From positions 2,049,148-2,113,147 of the forward strand of contig NW_003101682.1 of NCBI RefSeq assembly GCF_000003855.2: a DNA stretch of 64,000 bases. Direction: 5' to 3'. The stretch is from Blastomyces gilchristii SLH14081 (lineage: Eukaryota > Ascomycota > Eurotiomycetes > Onygenales > Ajellomycetaceae). Shown in pieces: positions 47,548 through 58,959 of the stretch. The notes beneath the pieces were generated by a model. It made no database searches. It was not told the origin of the DNA and saw nothing but the letters and a program-made list of their open reading frames with translations. Within the stretch, counting starts at the first letter, position 1. Every line of letters begins with the position of its first letter. Position numbers and translations under genes: made by a program.

Positions 47548-50384
47548 CTAACCGCCCCTCTCACCAAACTCCTTCGCCCAGTCCTCATGTTCCTTGAGAC
47601 CCTCCCGACTAACGCTGGGCCGAATAGAAGATAGAGACGCTTCGAAGTCTGCGAGGCGGATGGGCCGGATTTGGTCCATGGGGGTATAGAGGAGGGCTTC
47701 GCCCAGGTTGCGCAAAGGACCCATGGCGGCATCTTTTGCCAGAGCGGTTATGTCAGAGCCGGAGAAACCTATTTTTGGTGTCACTTAGATTAGGCAAAGA
47801 TGATTTATGTTGCAAATGGATTTGGTTTTATGCAGATGGGAAAAGGTATGGCAGGTGTAGAGCTAGGGTATGGTAAAAAGAAAAGAAAAGCAAAGAAAAC
47901 TCACCATCAGTAGCCCGAACGAGAGCCTCAATATCCTCACTCGATAGCTCATGTTTCTGGTGACTCAACAAGCGTTCAACCTGCGTCTTCCGCACCCCAT
48001 CCTCCGGTAACGGGATATACTGTCTCCTGACAAACCGCCGCCTGGCAGCCTCATCATATCCCACGGCATATTCGTCGCAGCAAGCACCAACACCCGACTC
48101 GGATCGCCCTCCTTCTTCTCCTTCTCCGATTGCTCCCGCCCAGCCGCTGCACGCTGTAGGTCAGACCACTGTATGAGAAACTCCGTCTTGGTACGTCGGG
48201 ACACTTCTGCTTCGCCGGACGCGGACCTTGCGGAAAGTAAGGAGTCAATCTCATCGACGAATATGATAGAAGGAGCCATGTGTTTCGCCAAACCAAACAG
48301 CGCACGCACAAGCTTTTCGCTCTCACCATGCCATTTTGATGTTAAGCTTGATGCTGATACGGAGAAAAAGGTTGAGTGCGATTCCGTAGCCACCGCTCGG
48401 GCTAGCATCGTTTTTCCTGTTCCTGGAGGCCCGAAGAGGAGCATCCCCCGAGCAGGTTCGCGGAGTCCACTAAACAGATCCGGCCGTAGGAAGGGATATA
48501 CTACGGCCTCTTTGAGTGCGTTTTTAGCAATTTCCAACCCGGCAACATCATCCCAGTGGACTTCGTCTCCTCTAACCACAATATCATTCAGGATTTGCCG
48601 GGCTGCATTCTCGTCAATTCCCTTGGGAAGATTCTTCATGACATTTTCAATGCTTCTACTGCGTTCTGCAGTATCTGATGACGTTGGTGGTTTGTGTGAT
48701 AACGAGGTATTAAGTTGATGATGGAATTCTGCCCCCGCCCTCTCCGGCCTCTTGCTATGCGCTGCTGAAGATATTTGAGCAGGGCCAGCGCGCATGCTGC
48801 TAAGCGCGCTATACAAGGCATCGTCATTACCTACCAGTGGCCGGGGATTTGAAGAGCTTGGCCCGCGACTCTTACTTTGAGGCACAGGCGTTGTGGAGCT
48901 CGTTGCGGGTCTCATTGGAGTGAGGTATCCTTCACCAGTATTATTTCCAAATAGCTGAGGCTGTGAAGTCGAGAAAGGATTATTTCGTGGAGCAGGCGTA
49001 TTGGCGTATCCTGATGGTGGCCCTTCCTCTGGATACCTACCTACGTAGCTTAAATAATCCGGTTGCTGATTTGATTTCGGGGGTAAGTATGATATTGAGG
49101 TGCTGGGCGATATGCCTCTTGTATTTGATGTCGTACGGCCTGCGGGAGGAGACGGTTCGGAGAGGTCGATCAAAAGGTCGGAATTGGATGTATTGAGGGC
49201 TGTAGCCGCAGCATCAGTAGCAAGAGAGCTTGATGCGCCAGGCCGTGAGTTTCGGGTCGGACTAGAGGCCTGGAGGTAGTCTGACAGATAGGATGTTTTG
49301 GGCTGTCGAGGCGACTCGTTACTGAAAAATATCCCCTTCCGCGAGCTGGGCTCGACGGGCTGATTCTGCTTAGGCGCAGTTGTCGCAGCACCTGACTTGG
49401 AGAGGCGGGAAATAGAACTCCATGCTAAACCCGCCGCCCTAGATGCCGATGCTGCAGGTCGGGATTCAGGACGCTCAATCCGCTCGCTGGTATCTTGATC
49501 TTTCGAACTGGCGCTCTTCTTGGGGTCCTTGGTCCGTAACGTCGTTAACATAGTCCTCTTTTCCGGACTTGAGGTTCTGGATAGTGTATTTGAGGATGGG
49601 GCATATAAGAGAGGAGACAATGGAAATGGGGAAGGCGAAGTGCGTCCATAAGCAGACTCTCCGCTTGATCGTCGTCTGCCTATCTGTTCTCCGCTCACAG
49701 TGTGCGGGAATGATGGCCTCCGATTGGACACAGGAACGGGGACTCGTGGTGGTGGCCGTGAGAGTTGCGAATAGGTGAATGACGGTACTGTGCCATCTGC
49801 AAGCCAACCGGGCGTGGTGGATGCGCTTGACGCTGTGTCTTCTTGCCCGTTCAGTTGTACTTTCCCAGTTTCCTGCTCCCCTAGGGCAGCGCGGGGTGTC
49901 ACTTGCTGAACGCCGGCTTCCTTGCGGCTTTCATTCAGCGCATTTAGTAAATCCACGCGCTCTTTACATTGTAGTTCCAAGTCACGCAGCGAATCGTAGA
50001 GGGCCTTCTCGGTTTCTGTTTTGGGGACATAGTTCGTGGGAATTTTGTGGGTGTTATAGTGCTGTAAGGTCCTAAGCGCTGAGCGCCACGATCTAAGAGC
50101 TTCCGCCTCATTATTCTAGACAGCACAGGAACCCGGAATGGTCAGTTTTAAACGATTCACAGGGGTAGAAATGAAAATATATCGAACAAAAAAATATCGA
50201 GGTTACGAGGACGAAGGGGCTTGTTGGGCCATCAATGACCCGTCCTGCCAATCGCCACCAAGACAGATGCAACCAAATATACAATACAACTCACCTGGCC
50301 TTCAAAAAACACAGCCGTCGAGCACATTAGATAGCATTCATCGTAGGTTTTCTGCATCGTAGACGAGGGCTTTGAACGCATCAT
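47548..50384 (-). pseudogene. MIT-AAA ATPase (Sap1/spastin group) with a one-base frameshift
   Basis: Exons 50384-50295, 50115-47905 and 47768-47548. The N-terminus is MIT-like ([37 protein letters not shown]). About 350 Ser/Pro-rich residues follow, then one meiotic-clade AAA domain: [20 protein letters not shown], Walker A GPPGTGKT, Walker [10 protein letters not shown], then [12 protein letters not shown]. One base is missing between 48056 and 48055, in the codon after PWD. The frame leaves the AAA domain there and resumes one base over as [19 protein letters not shown]. Arginine-finger, sensor-2 (FSGSDITALAKDAAMGPLR) and C-terminal helix remain intact downstream. With one base added, exon phases agree and the protein would be 840 aa. 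Because everything else is well kept, either the break is very recent or the base is a sequencing error. A further 5' exon (ORF at 50481-50732) is possible. Confidence 0.85.
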
Positions 50385-52142
50385 TGACTCGATAGAGGCG
50401 GCAGGACCAATCCCGCCATGTGAAGCTGGCTATCTGCGATATCCGAAAACTAGGTATGTCTGTGTAGCTTCCCCGCGCAGTTAAAACAACGAAGAGGTGC
50501 AATTGCTCCGGTTTATGTTTGACGGTTCAGCTAGCCCTGGGGTGTAGATTTCGTTCAGGGCGGCGAGGGTGTTGTTGTCTGTCGTTTGGAGGTTGGAGGG
50601 GGGAGTGAGTGCGCTGCTTTTGTGGTTCGGGACCCGTGACTGGTTCCGCTGGGTGAGTTGCCTCCGCCCGGACACTACTAACCTCCAGCTAGGAGTGTCC
50701 TGGATAGATGCGTAAGGCATGGAGATTGGCATAGTGGGATACTTGTCTGAGACTATGAAGCTATTGGCATCTGGGAAGGTTGGCAGGCTGTCTGGCTGCT
50801 GGTGACGTGGGCTAAGAAACAGCCTTGATGCAGTGGGGAAGGGGAACGAGGGCTAATGTATTGTATGTATTTATATGGAATTGTATGTATATGGACCTTA
50901 AGTTTCTAAGTTCTCAATATCAACAACTCGCATTTACTCCGTCCTTATTTATTTTCAGCTTTAATCAATTGCCAACTGGCTCTGCGAAGGGACCACGATG
51001 CCCCCGTAACTAAAACAATGAGTAAAAAGAGTTTATTGCAACCGCAGAGTAGACATAGTTATCTTCCTTTAACATCGAAGGAAACCGCTGTCCCATATTT
51101 CAATTCTATAAGTAATTTAAAGAACCACATGCAAGGCCCCCTCTCTGCTAATATTCTCTCCAATTCGAAACGAAGAAAATTGACAGAAACAATGCGCCGG
51201 TTTCGGAGACAAAAGGGTGAGGTGAGAGTGGAACGAATTAAAAAAAAAGAGAAAATAATTGAGATATCAGCGGGAAAAATTGAATAAAAAAAAAAAAAAA
51301 AAGAAAAAAAAAAGAAAATACACAGCATCCAAATGGGATGATAATGTAGAATCCCCTTTAACAACAGAAAATAAGAAAATACATGACGAGGTATGTGGAA
51401 AGATAGCGAAAGAGGGGAGAAGATGCGTTGGGGGGAGGGGAATGAAGGGGACAAAAGAACATATTAGTTTCATACATCATGTTCGTTGAAAGTTATATGT
51501 CACTTAGTGTCCCCACGGAATAGAAAGAAAAAAAAAAACAAAAAAAGGCCTTTTCTTTTCCCGTGCCCAAAAAACGCCTACCTACTGTAATCGATTAGGG
51601 TTAAAAGAGAGAAAAAAGAAGAGTACAAGAAATAGTACAAGGAGGAAAGGAAAAAAGAAATAAAAGAAAATATAGAGTATGCCAGCGTGGAAAAAAGAAA
51701 CAAAAAACAGAATCCCAAAGCAAAATTCTAACCGCCGGGGGGGGAGGGATGTCCATCACATCTCTCTTCGGTTTCCGGCCAAATTGCAAATATAATAATC
51801 GAGTCGGGAAAAAAAAAAGGCACACACACATAGATGACCCGAAACATGGTTAAATATGGGGTAAATAACAAGATAGCATCAAAGAGGAACCCGTGGGAAA
51901 GATATTTCCTTTTTCCATTTTTCTTTTTCTTTTCTCTCTCTCTCAAAAGCCGCGGGCGCCTGTGTGCGCTGCTCTATGCAAGTATATTGTTGTTCTCGTA
52001 TGTGCAGATGAGGGATGCTGGGTCGACCGGTCATCGGGAGTTCGCCAAGTTGCGTTGTGTTGAAAAAACGGAAAAAGGAAAAGAAAAACAAGCACAATAA
52101 ATAGCGAACCAACTGTTCATGATGCTATATTACTGTTATATT
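50385..52142. other. Spacer of about 1.8 kb, A-rich
   Basis: Lies between the AAA gene (5' side) and mitoferrin (3' side). The minus-strand ORF at 50481-50732 (83 codons) could be a 5' exon of the AAA gene but has no domain. From 51240 to 51830 the plus strand is strongly A/G-rich with long A tracts (for example 51284-51320). No independent gene is supported. Confidence 0.5.
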
Positions 52143-52293
52143 TCACGAGAGTGATTCGGATAGCCTCTGTCGCTTGAAGTATGCCTTGGCCATTTCATAT
52201 GAAGTCCTATATATTTTTGGAAACGGTTAAAAAAAATCTCGAGAAATTCAAAGATGTGGGATAAAGGGGAGGGCAAAGGGAAAAAGAAAAAAA

Positions 52294-52330
<37 letters not shown>

Positions 52331-53935
52331 ATACCAGCAGATAGCGGTACTTGGCATGGTCACGATGATTCTCGGGCGCATCCCGCGGAGGAATCCAGCC
52401 CAGCCATACTGGCGTTTGATAATGCTGGCCGCGTTAAACAAGCCGCGCGCGGAACGGGCCTCGGCATCCTCCGCAGCTCCCCTGGTCTGTAGTACTGTCT
52501 TGATCACATCAAGCGGGGTGGTGATGGCCGCTGCAACTGCACCAGCCAACCCACCAGCGATACAATGGGTGAAGGGGTCGTAGGCCTTTGAAGGGTTCAT
52601 GACTTTTGAGAGGGATTCGTAGGCGATGAACTGGGTGGCTGTGAATGGAATCGTCATGCAAAGCGTGGTGGGGTAGGAGACGTAGAATGCTCGAAGTCCT
52701 TCGGTGCGGTAGACGGTTCGCGCACATTCGATCATGGTCTTGTGGGTGGAGCCGTGGACCTGCATACGTTGCTTGATCACTGCTCGACATATAACGTATC
52801 AGTATTGCGACAATCGCATTGAGTAGAACGCTTTTGTGCGGCTTGGGAAGAGTTTTGCATACCATCAAAGGGGTTCATAAGGGCATCACTGGAAATGGTG
52901 GCGCACGCTCCGCTCAATCCTACAAATATATGTTAGCTACAATCTAATGCCAATTGCGGTCTTCCAAACGAAATTGGAAAATGTTGTTTCAGGGGCAGAT
53001 GCTTACCCGCTGCGAATGGATGATGGCCACTTCCAACATTGCCTCCAGCGAATTCCTTAACCACTTCATATGTGCCAAAATAAACGGCGTGGGCAGGACC
53101 TAATTCGAAGAAATTGCGATATCAGCGCCCGATGTACTCTCACAGTAAATCCGCGGGGACGATTGCGCGGCCCACGCATTTTTCATATAGAGAACGCAAC
53201 TTGGAATTTTCCCTACCAGCACCAACAATCACGCTCGATACACCCCTCCATAGAGCCCTCCAGCCCTCGATCCGGGATATCGTTGTGAGGGCATTGCTGA
53301 GACCCGTATACAACCCACCAGCGGATGGATTTAGCACTTGCATTCGAGTCTAGGCATTACAAAACGCCACAAGCAGTCAGTAAAAACGGTGCAATCATAT
53401 GGCTTTAGGGATACTACGCGGGAGGGGAAAGGAATTAAGTGGGCTTATTGGCTGGGAGAGGACGAGAAGGGAAAAGTGAGATGATAGCGGGAAAGAAGAT
53501 GAGAAAACAAGAATTTATGCCTACCTTGAGCAAGTCAACCGGATACATGACAGAGTGTTCCTATAATGCAATTATCAGTTTCTATACAACTGGTTGATAT
53601 CGTGGAGCGAAAAAGCTAGTGAGCAGGTCGCTTTTGTCCAAGGACATAGCCGTGGCCAAAGTGACACATACCGCAATGCCAGCAAAGGCACCAGCCAACA
53701 TATTATGCCCAAGGGAATAGTCTGGCGGGAGGGCTTCATAGCTAGATACATCCGGAGAAAACAAGTTAGACCGGAAATGTTAGCTATAATGTGCTAATAT
53801 TTTGAAATATATAAAAAATATATTTATGTTCGCGAAACAAAAAAAGTTTCCTCGTATACACGATTGCGGGAAACGGGGATGGGAGTGAAAAGCATACTCG
53901 TATTCTTCACCCGGAACACTGTCTGGGGATGCCAT
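52143..53935 (-). CDS. MRS4: Mitoferrin, mitochondrial iron carrier (Mrs3/Mrs4)
   Basis: Eight exons: 53935-53898, 53741-53672, 53560-53525, 53349-53217, 53099-53007, 52919-52863, 52779-52335 and 52206-52143 (311 aa). Every phase agrees. It is an SLC25 carrier with the mitoferrin version of the repeats: EHSVMYPVDLLKTRMQ, then DALMNPFDVIKQRMQVHGS and TTPLDVIKTVLQTRGAA. GRTPxG-like loops, HNMLAGAFAGIAEHS and GPAHAVYFGTYEVVKEF also match mitoferrin. The E-H-x-x-M-Y-P-V-D and N-P-F-D-V-I-K-Q-R-M-Q motifs separate it from other SLC25 members. It imports Fe2+ into the matrix for Fe-S cluster and heme synthesis. The start at 53935 (MASPDSVPGEEY) is the only ATG that fits. Intron 7 contains a long AT dinucleotide repeat. 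Orthologues are named MRS3 or MRS4 in yeast, mrsA in Aspergillus. Confidence 0.95.
52296..52327. repeat. (AT)16 microsatellite inside mitoferrin intron 7
   Basis: Thirty-two bases of uninterrupted alternating A and T begin about 8 bases after the 5' splice site (GTATGT at 52334-52329 on the minus strand). The intron is 128 bases long. Repeat length changes would alter intron size and could affect splicing. Confidence 0.9.
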
Positions 53936-55603
53936 GAAAGGCGGTTTAGTGCAGCCGGAGCTGCCTGACTCTACCTGGGCCCTCACGGCGTCTGAAGGGC
54001 GGAGAGAGGAGGACGCGGAAAGAGGAGCAGACGGCAGCGGTTGGCCCGCGGTCGGAGAGGGTATCGAGGCCGCTTCGGAGGGTGACAGGGTGGCGGCGGA
54101 GAGGTAAAACAGGCGACGGGAGGGATTGCGGGTAGCTATGCCGATAGATATCAGGGTCAGAGAAAGGGTGTCGTGAGAGGAGATTCGAGGAATATTTGTA
54201 GGCAGAGGGTGTTGAGAAGGGAGTTGGCAGGGGGAAAAAAAATAAAAAAAAAAATTAAGAAGGGCAGAAATTTGGCTCTTGTGGCGGCGTGGAGTCAGTC
54301 ACGGCTTGGGGTATTTAGTTATTTATTAAGTATTTTTTAAGCTTGTGCTCGGGGTTTGCTGCTGTTTAAATGGCCAACAACTCAAATACTTAAGGCCGCT
54401 TATCGGGGATGTCTATTTCCCCCTTCCCCGCCCATTGATCCGAAGCGGATATTCTGGTTGATGAGGTCTAAATACTTCTTTGTATCTTCTATCTTCTATG
54501 TGCTCGACAAGAGTTTGAAATGCGTTCTGCGTCTTGGATGTTGAACGAGTTCTTGCAGCTCAACCGGGCGATTAATGCCCTACGCCCACATCACCTTGGA
54601 CTAGCAATTTCGTCCTCTCGTCATTAATACGGGGTAGTCCTGTATCGTTAATCGCTTTTTGACAAGGTATCTAGACGCAGTAATGTTCCCCCATTTACGC
54701 CTCCGAACGCCCCCAGAAATTCCCCCTCGCCGTGCTATCCGCGACCCGGCTGACACCATAACTGGTAACCAGTGAACAACCCCCGAAGCAAGTTACGGGA
54801 AGAAGAACATGCTCCGATTTCTCGGGATTTTATTCAACTAGATATATCCCGCTCCGTCAGCCCCTCGTCTCCGCCCCGAACCAAAAAGTGTGGTTGATAG
54901 AGATCTCGCGGAAATCGCGTTGTCATAAGGGCCTGGGAATTTGCCCATAGAGCGAGTATGTAGGTGGGAATAATAATAATAATGAACAGAAGATGATGAA
55001 AGTCTCCAATGCCAAGTCGTCAAGGATGAGGGATGAGGAATGAGGCGCATGGCATGGGGCTTGGTTTCGTATATCTATCCACCTGAAGTCACAGGCTTCC
55101 TATATAAAAAATTGATTCCATGCCGCCAATTTTCGTCCAGTCCTGATGCCTTCCCTGCCTTATTTTGAGAACACACACCTGGTTGATGATCTCCATAATA
55201 ACCAATTGGCCCGGAATTTAAAAAAGGGATTAACGAAACTCTCGTTTGGTACGATATTTACGCTACGTATTCTCTTTCTCTCTATTCGCAGAGTCGCCTT
55301 CCCAAGTTACATTATTGGATGGCGGAGATAGTCAAAAAAGGGACACGGCTGGGGCATTCCAGTGTCTTATCAGATCCGCCCGCCCACTCTCGCAACCTCC
55401 ACATTCCGTCTAGCCTTGCGCTGGTCGAGTGCTACTAGTCTGTTAGGCGCAGGTTGCGGATCCCGCCGGCATCTGATAAGTGATGACTGCAAGGGAAATC
55501 TTTGCCCTCGGAGCTCTAGGCTTAAAGTTCGCGACTTTGACAGCAGTCTTGTATGCTTCCTTGTTTGATCATTCTTATAGCTTCATAGGTAGCTGACAAA
55601 TAG

Positions 55604-55605
<2 letters not shown>

Positions 55606-55638
<33 letters not shown>
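55606..55638. repeat. Poly-T homopolymer (33 bases)
   Basis: An uninterrupted T run just left of the DUF7924 relic. It may mark an old retroposed end on the minus strand or simply be a microsatellite. Confidence 0.9.
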
Positions 55639-55643
<5 letters not shown>

Positions 55644-55675
55644 AAAAGATTGTAAAAAAAGAATATTGGGCAATG

Positions 55676-55755
55676 TACGGAGTATAGTATAGTACATTAC
55701 ACCAATCTTTATTTAGCCTAGCGCGGCCACCCTCGTCTGGCAGCTCTACTCCGTA
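55676..55755. repeat. Imperfect pair of inverted TACGGAGTA motifs
   Basis: TACGGAGTA at 55676-55684 and its reverse complement TACTCCGTA at 55747-55755 are 62 bases apart. The same nonamer occurs singly elsewhere in the window. It could be the ends of a very short MITE-like relic; no target-site duplication was identified. Confidence 0.5.
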
Positions 55756-55866
55756 TAGCGTAATCTCTAGCTACTCTTCCTTCCACCTCCATCCATCAAC
55801 CCATAGGCAATAAATAATACAGAGTATAGACTCCCTTGTTATCCCTCCACCCTCCGCCCTCAGTCG

Positions 55867-57638
55867 ATGTGGCCCCGCGTAAAGCAAAATGAAACATGCA
55901 AAATGCAAAATGCTGGGCGGCAGCCCTCATTTCTAAAGGACCAAGGTAAAGCGATCCGTCCTTTTGGCTGCATGCTTCAACTCATCCTAGAGAGAGAAGT
56001 GGCCTCAAGGTATCAAGAAGGAACGGCCACAGTCTCATCGGAGCACACATCTAGAAGAGATATACAACACATCCAGGAACAAACTGTATCAAAAGACAGG
56101 AATGCCGGATCAAAACCCACTTCTAGTTCAGAGGCATGCAACTCTCCTCCTGCCAACTATGTTTTAAAGCCAACTCAAGTCAAGTTTCCACAGTCTAGGG
56201 ATCGAAAACAAAAACTATCTCGAGAAGACGAAACCACCCTCCCTTCTACTGCCACTCCGTCTCCAAAGAGGCTGCGGACATAATCCTCCATGATTTCCTA
56301 TCCAGCAAGCACAGCGGTTGGAGTCAGCAAAAAGGAGATCAACCCACTTGAACACTGGAGGAAGAATTTCCGTTGGCCTGAGGAATACTTCAAGTCGGAG
56401 GGTAACATGGATCATCTGCTTGCGAGAAAGAAATCTCCTTCATCCCTTCGCGCCAAACAATTGGAAGCTGACTCCACACCTAGCTCTGCCACACCTAGCG
56501 ATCAAATGCAGAGAGAAGCCAAAAGCAATCCTTACACACACCCAAGCTATGAGACTGTACTTGCCATCAGGGGTAGCTTTATGGTCAAGTCCGACTTGGG
56601 TATCACAAATGCAAGCAAGAGACTCTGCCAAATTTTACTTGAGGCAGAGCAATCAGTCCCTCGAAATTCGCTGTTTTGTGACGATTTGTTCGACGAAACT
56701 TGTGAGAGTGTGCAAGCAAGAAATGAAGCTATGGTTGTGCGAGACATTTCCCCACTAATATGTCCATCTGTTCAACTCCTAAGGATCTATGGCATGAAGC
56801 ATCATAAGCTTTTAAAATGAAAGTGTCAATGAAGGCTGGGATAGTGCTATACCCTTCTATGGACCTAGTCCACAACCTGATTATTCTGTGGGATTTGGAC
56901 GATCTGCGTTCACAGACAATCAACTTGAAAAGCTTAAGCCTTTTGTTGGTGAGGTTACGGGTCCCTTTACATCCTATTTCATGGCCACCTAGCAAATGTA
57001 TTTCCCATTCCTAACCTATGAAGTAAAGTGCGGCGCGGCGACACTTAATATTGCAGACCGGCAGAATGCTCACAGTATGACTCTTGCTGTGAGGGGTGTT
57101 ACGGACCTCTTCAGGCGTGAGAATGAGCTTCATCAGGAAATCCTTGCGTTTTCAATCTCGCATGATCACCGGACAGTCAGAATATATGGCCACTACCCTA
57201 TAATCAAAGGAAAGGAGACTGCCTTCTACCGCCATCCCATCCGCACATTCGACTTCACAGAACTGGATGGCAAAGAAAAATGGACGGCATACAAATTCAC
57301 CAACAATGTCTACGACATATGGATGCCGACTCACTTGAAAAAAAATATGCTCAGCTATCGATGACTTGTCTATCCCCTGATCCACATTTTGAGGTCTTAC
57401 AGCAATCCAAGCTAGGGGAATCTGGACTTTCATAGGGGTTGGAAAGCCGCCATCGATCCGACCAAACAACTCATGATATTCCGCACCTTTGAACGAAGCT
57501 GGCAGCCTATCAAGCCATGTTCGTTCGCAAGATGACACCTCCGATACTTCCCTGTCTCAGAGGATCGACGGGCAAGAAGTTAGAAAGCCAGAGAAAAGAG
57601 CTCGAGGCCGTACAAGACATAAATTTAAATATATATGA
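55867..57638 (+). pseudogene. Decayed DUF7924-type gene (PD-(D/E)xK-like fold)
   Basis: A recognisable protein is spread over three frames. The N-terminal part (55867-56280, TSRRDIQHIQEQTVSKD) stops at TAA 56281-56283. The same frame goes on with PASTAVGVSKKEINPLEHWR and WPEEYFKSEGNMDHLLARKK to 56816. A +1 shift follows, then NEGWDSAIPFYGPSPQPDYS and FTDNQLEKLKPFVGEVTGP, an in-frame TAG (56990-56992), then FPFLTYEVKCGAATLNIADR, LAVRGVTDLFRREN and ISHDHRTVRIYGHYP. A shift in the A run near 57338-57346, a TAG at 57433-57435 and another shift precede a basic end at 57638. The D-Y-S...E-V-K arrangement looks like a PD-(D/E)xK nuclease core. From memory this family is expanded in dimorphic Onygenales; its function is unknown. 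The gene is clearly dead. Confidence 0.78.
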
Positions 57639-58959
57639 GAAAATTACGTGTTGACAATGAGAATGCTTTGAAGGCGATGCCGGTTGGGAAATGAGGTAAG
57701 AGGCGAGGCGAGGGCCATTTGTTTTTGCTGTAAAGTTTCGAGGAAGTCTCTAGGATGATACAATGATACATATCAATATTATTCATTAAAACCAGTGTGG
57801 ATGGCTAAACCATTCTCTCATAAACTATTTTCTCATTTAATATCTATGAAGTTTCTATTTAATATCTTTTACTTTTTTTTCTTTCTCATTATTAATAGAT
57901 ATTTATAACAGGAAACTCCTGAGTATTTGTTTGCATCGGGGTGAACATTACGAGGTGATGGGCAGCAAATCTGGAAACTCTGCCGCAGACAATTTTCTCA
58001 AGCTGTTGGCTAGTTTAACCTTTGCAAATAGAGAGAAGTTGGGCTTGTTCATTCTGGCTCATGAGAAGCTGATTTAGATATCCTTCAGATATGACCACAA
58101 TAACTACATAGTTCCGGATGTCTGCTCAAGAGAAATAATTTGCTAGGGGTGACACCCATTATATTTAAGTATATTACTGTGAGGCCAGAGAAGGAGAGCT
58201 TTCCGTCTACAAGGCTTCATTCAAGCTCAAGATCTTCGTATTCGAGGCTGGAATGTCTCCTTTCCCTCTGAGCTCAACAACATGAGAGTGGGTAGTGAGA
58301 ATCTACTAGAGTTCATTGGCCCTTCTTGTCGCTCTCTACAGCTTCTTGTTCTCGCCATATCGCTCAACATTGCCAAAGGAGGGAGCAACAAACTATATCC
58401 TTCTCCAACACAACAGGTTTCTCTGTGGTAAGTGAACCCTTACCTGAGCTTGAGGACTTCATTCAACACGAAATTTGCAGATACTCCATGGGTTTACAAC
58501 GCTGATCATCATTGGAAGTAGGTAGACCCAAAAGGAAGAGATGCCCCCATGTAGTGTAGGTCGGCTTAGTTGTCATGATATCGATCAATCCATCCTGGCC
58601 AGTAACAATGAGAAACCCACATATCTAAACTGGAAATAGAAGCAGAACACTTCCCCCACCCGAGAAAAACTAAGGTTCGCAAGGGCAGCTCAACTGAAAT
58701 AATTACCCGCTGTTGAAGAATGGCAACCCCCTTAATGGGCTCTTCCGTGCCGGCACAGCTGACTTCAAACCCTGGTCTCCTCCTTGCACCAAAAAAATAA
58801 ATATTAATAGCAGCTATTCGCGCCAGGGCTGCGAAGGGTTTATTATTTTACTTTTATCCAGATTTTCTCCGGCCTCCCTCCCCTCTTTTCTCGGTGCATC
58901 CCTTCCCCCCTAGATTGTAAATAATTGAGGCATTTTCCAAGCATTGAAAAATCGCCCAT
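57639..58959 (+). other. AT-rich spacer with coding-like scraps
   Basis: Two segments look partly coding but match nothing known to the annotator. One is 57911-58078, open after a TTTATAACAG acceptor-like site, ending in LLASLTFANREKLGLFILAH and a TAG. The other is 58179-58430, an open frame with GFIQAQDLRIRGWNVSFPSE and CRSLQLLVLAISLNIAKGG, ending at a GTAAGT whose intron could close at ...TTTGCAG (58483). Together they may be remains of one more broken gene. Confidence 0.3.

Larger units (their letters stand above)
53936..55866. other. Spacer of about 1.9 kb upstream of mitoferrin
   Basis: The first 200 bases (to about 54130) are GC-rich and read open upstream of the mitoferrin ATG on the minus strand but contain no ATG; likely 5' UTR. 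Further on are a poly-T run (55606-55638) and TACGGAGTA/TACTCCGTA motifs. No gene is supported. Confidence 0.5.

Noticed and set aside
52143..52780. A separate 214-codon carrier gene ending in IYIYIYIYILFFFF
   Set aside because: The tail is translated intron with the AT repeat; splicing at GTATGT joins it to the true last exon ending LSESLS.
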